From positions 3,132,131-3,196,130 of the forward strand of contig NZ_CP030239.1 of assembly GCF_003285265.1 (NCBI RefSeq): DNA of 64,000 nucleotides, read 5' to 3'. Below are positions 63,746 to 64,000 of this stretch, piece after piece. The translations under genes were made by a program, and so were the position numbers. Numbering within the stretch: the stretch's first letter is position 1; every line of letters begins with the position of its first letter. The notes beneath the pieces were generated by a model. The model was not told the origin of the DNA and searched no databases. It was given only the letters and a program-made list of their open reading frames with translations. The DNA comes from Paracoccus mutanolyticus (GTDB lineage Bacteria > Pseudomonadota > Alphaproteobacteria > Rhodobacterales > Rhodobacteraceae).

Positions 63746-64000
63746 TCAGCCTAGGGTTTGCTCGAGGGCTTCAATCAGATGCACTTCTCCCAGCTCCTCG
63801 AAGTCGAGCGCCCCTTTGCGATTGTCCTGCGAGTGGGTTTCGAAGATCACGCGCTCGATCTCGTCCACGAGGCCGTCGGATACCCCCGTGGACGAACATA
63901 GATCTTCTACGAATTGCTGGGAAAGGTACCGACCACGTTAGAATGTCACCATCGATCGTCGGATATCTCTCGAAGAAAACGGGCATGTCGCTCGCATCAA
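63746..64000 (-). CDS. C-terminal part of an ATPase-like protein, runs off the window
   Basis: From the window edge the minus strand gives MPVFFERYPTIDGDILT, a frame change near 63935, then RYLSQQFVEDLCSSTG, DGLVDEIERVIFETHSQDNR and a stop at 63746 after LIEALEQTLG. The pattern YLxQxFVExLC followed by EIxxVIF resembles the middle of TrlF-type PHP-AAA ATPases found in defence loci. The match is from memory and short, so the family is tentative. Confidence 0.35.

Overview
The window is high-GC chromosomal DNA from an alphaproteobacterium of the Rhodobacteraceae type, most like Paracoccus or a close relative. The evidence is gene order (prfA-prmC; rsmA-pdxA-surA-lptD-lptG-lptF; tatABC; dnaX-ybaB-recR; glcDEF), the protein families, heavy use of GC-ending codons, and two families of intergenic palindromic repeats. 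The genus is an inference; no 16S rRNA gene is present.

Layout. 1-2.1 kb: obgE (cut by the window edge) and proB. 2.2-6.6 kb: a PlsC-like acyltransferase and pepN on the minus strand, then a membrane-anchored alanine-rich protein with an 11-residue repeat. 6.6-12 kb: malate synthase G, prfA-prmC and a DUF4167 protein. 12-20 kb, minus strand: an envelope-biogenesis cluster lptF-lptG-lptD-surA-pdxA-rsmA, with overlapping stops and starts at several junctions. 20-26 kb: pepA-holC, a retropepsin-like protease and MarC, tatABC and a DUF815 ATPase. 26-33 kb: a glycosyltransferase-like protein, ileS, a group III truncated haemoglobin, a UPF0126 protein, rnhA and a GST. 33-40 kb: a damaged DUF1330 gene, ispH, apt, a flavin reductase, GNAT, an Ivy-type lysozyme inhibitor, EcsC, a RecD-like helicase and Lrp. 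40-46 kb: LysE, EamA, hemE, hemC, an IS21 fragment, cobD-cobC and OmpW. 46-54 kb: GST, MFS, DUF599, glcDEF and hsp20. 54-59.7 kb: recR, ybaB, dnaX, a serine hydrolase, a Uup-like ABC-F ATPase and tRNA-Gln. 59.7-64 kb: visibly AT-richer DNA made of short, unrelated gene fragments (MinD, IS66, an AAA ATPase, a metal-binding protein, a TonB receptor).

Roughly half the genes, including essential ones such as prfA, rsmA, dnaX, hemE and lptD, carry one or more frameshifts. Some also contain a stretch of about 100-180 bases that no longer resembles its family although total gene length is kept. This points to an error-rich or locally chimeric assembly rather than to dead genes, so broken genes are listed as CDS with the break described.

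Functionally the window is mostly housekeeping. It covers translation (prfA, prmC, ileS, rsmA, obgE), outer-membrane assembly (surA, lptDFG), haem and corrinoid synthesis (hemE, hemC, cobD, cobC), DNA replication and repair (dnaX, holC, recR, rnhA), glyoxylate and glycolate use (glcB, glcDEF), and protein export (tatABC). The less ordinary signals are a repeat core translated in frame inside ileS, the hendecad alanine-rich protein, the palindromic repeats that follow genes, and the mosaic end region.
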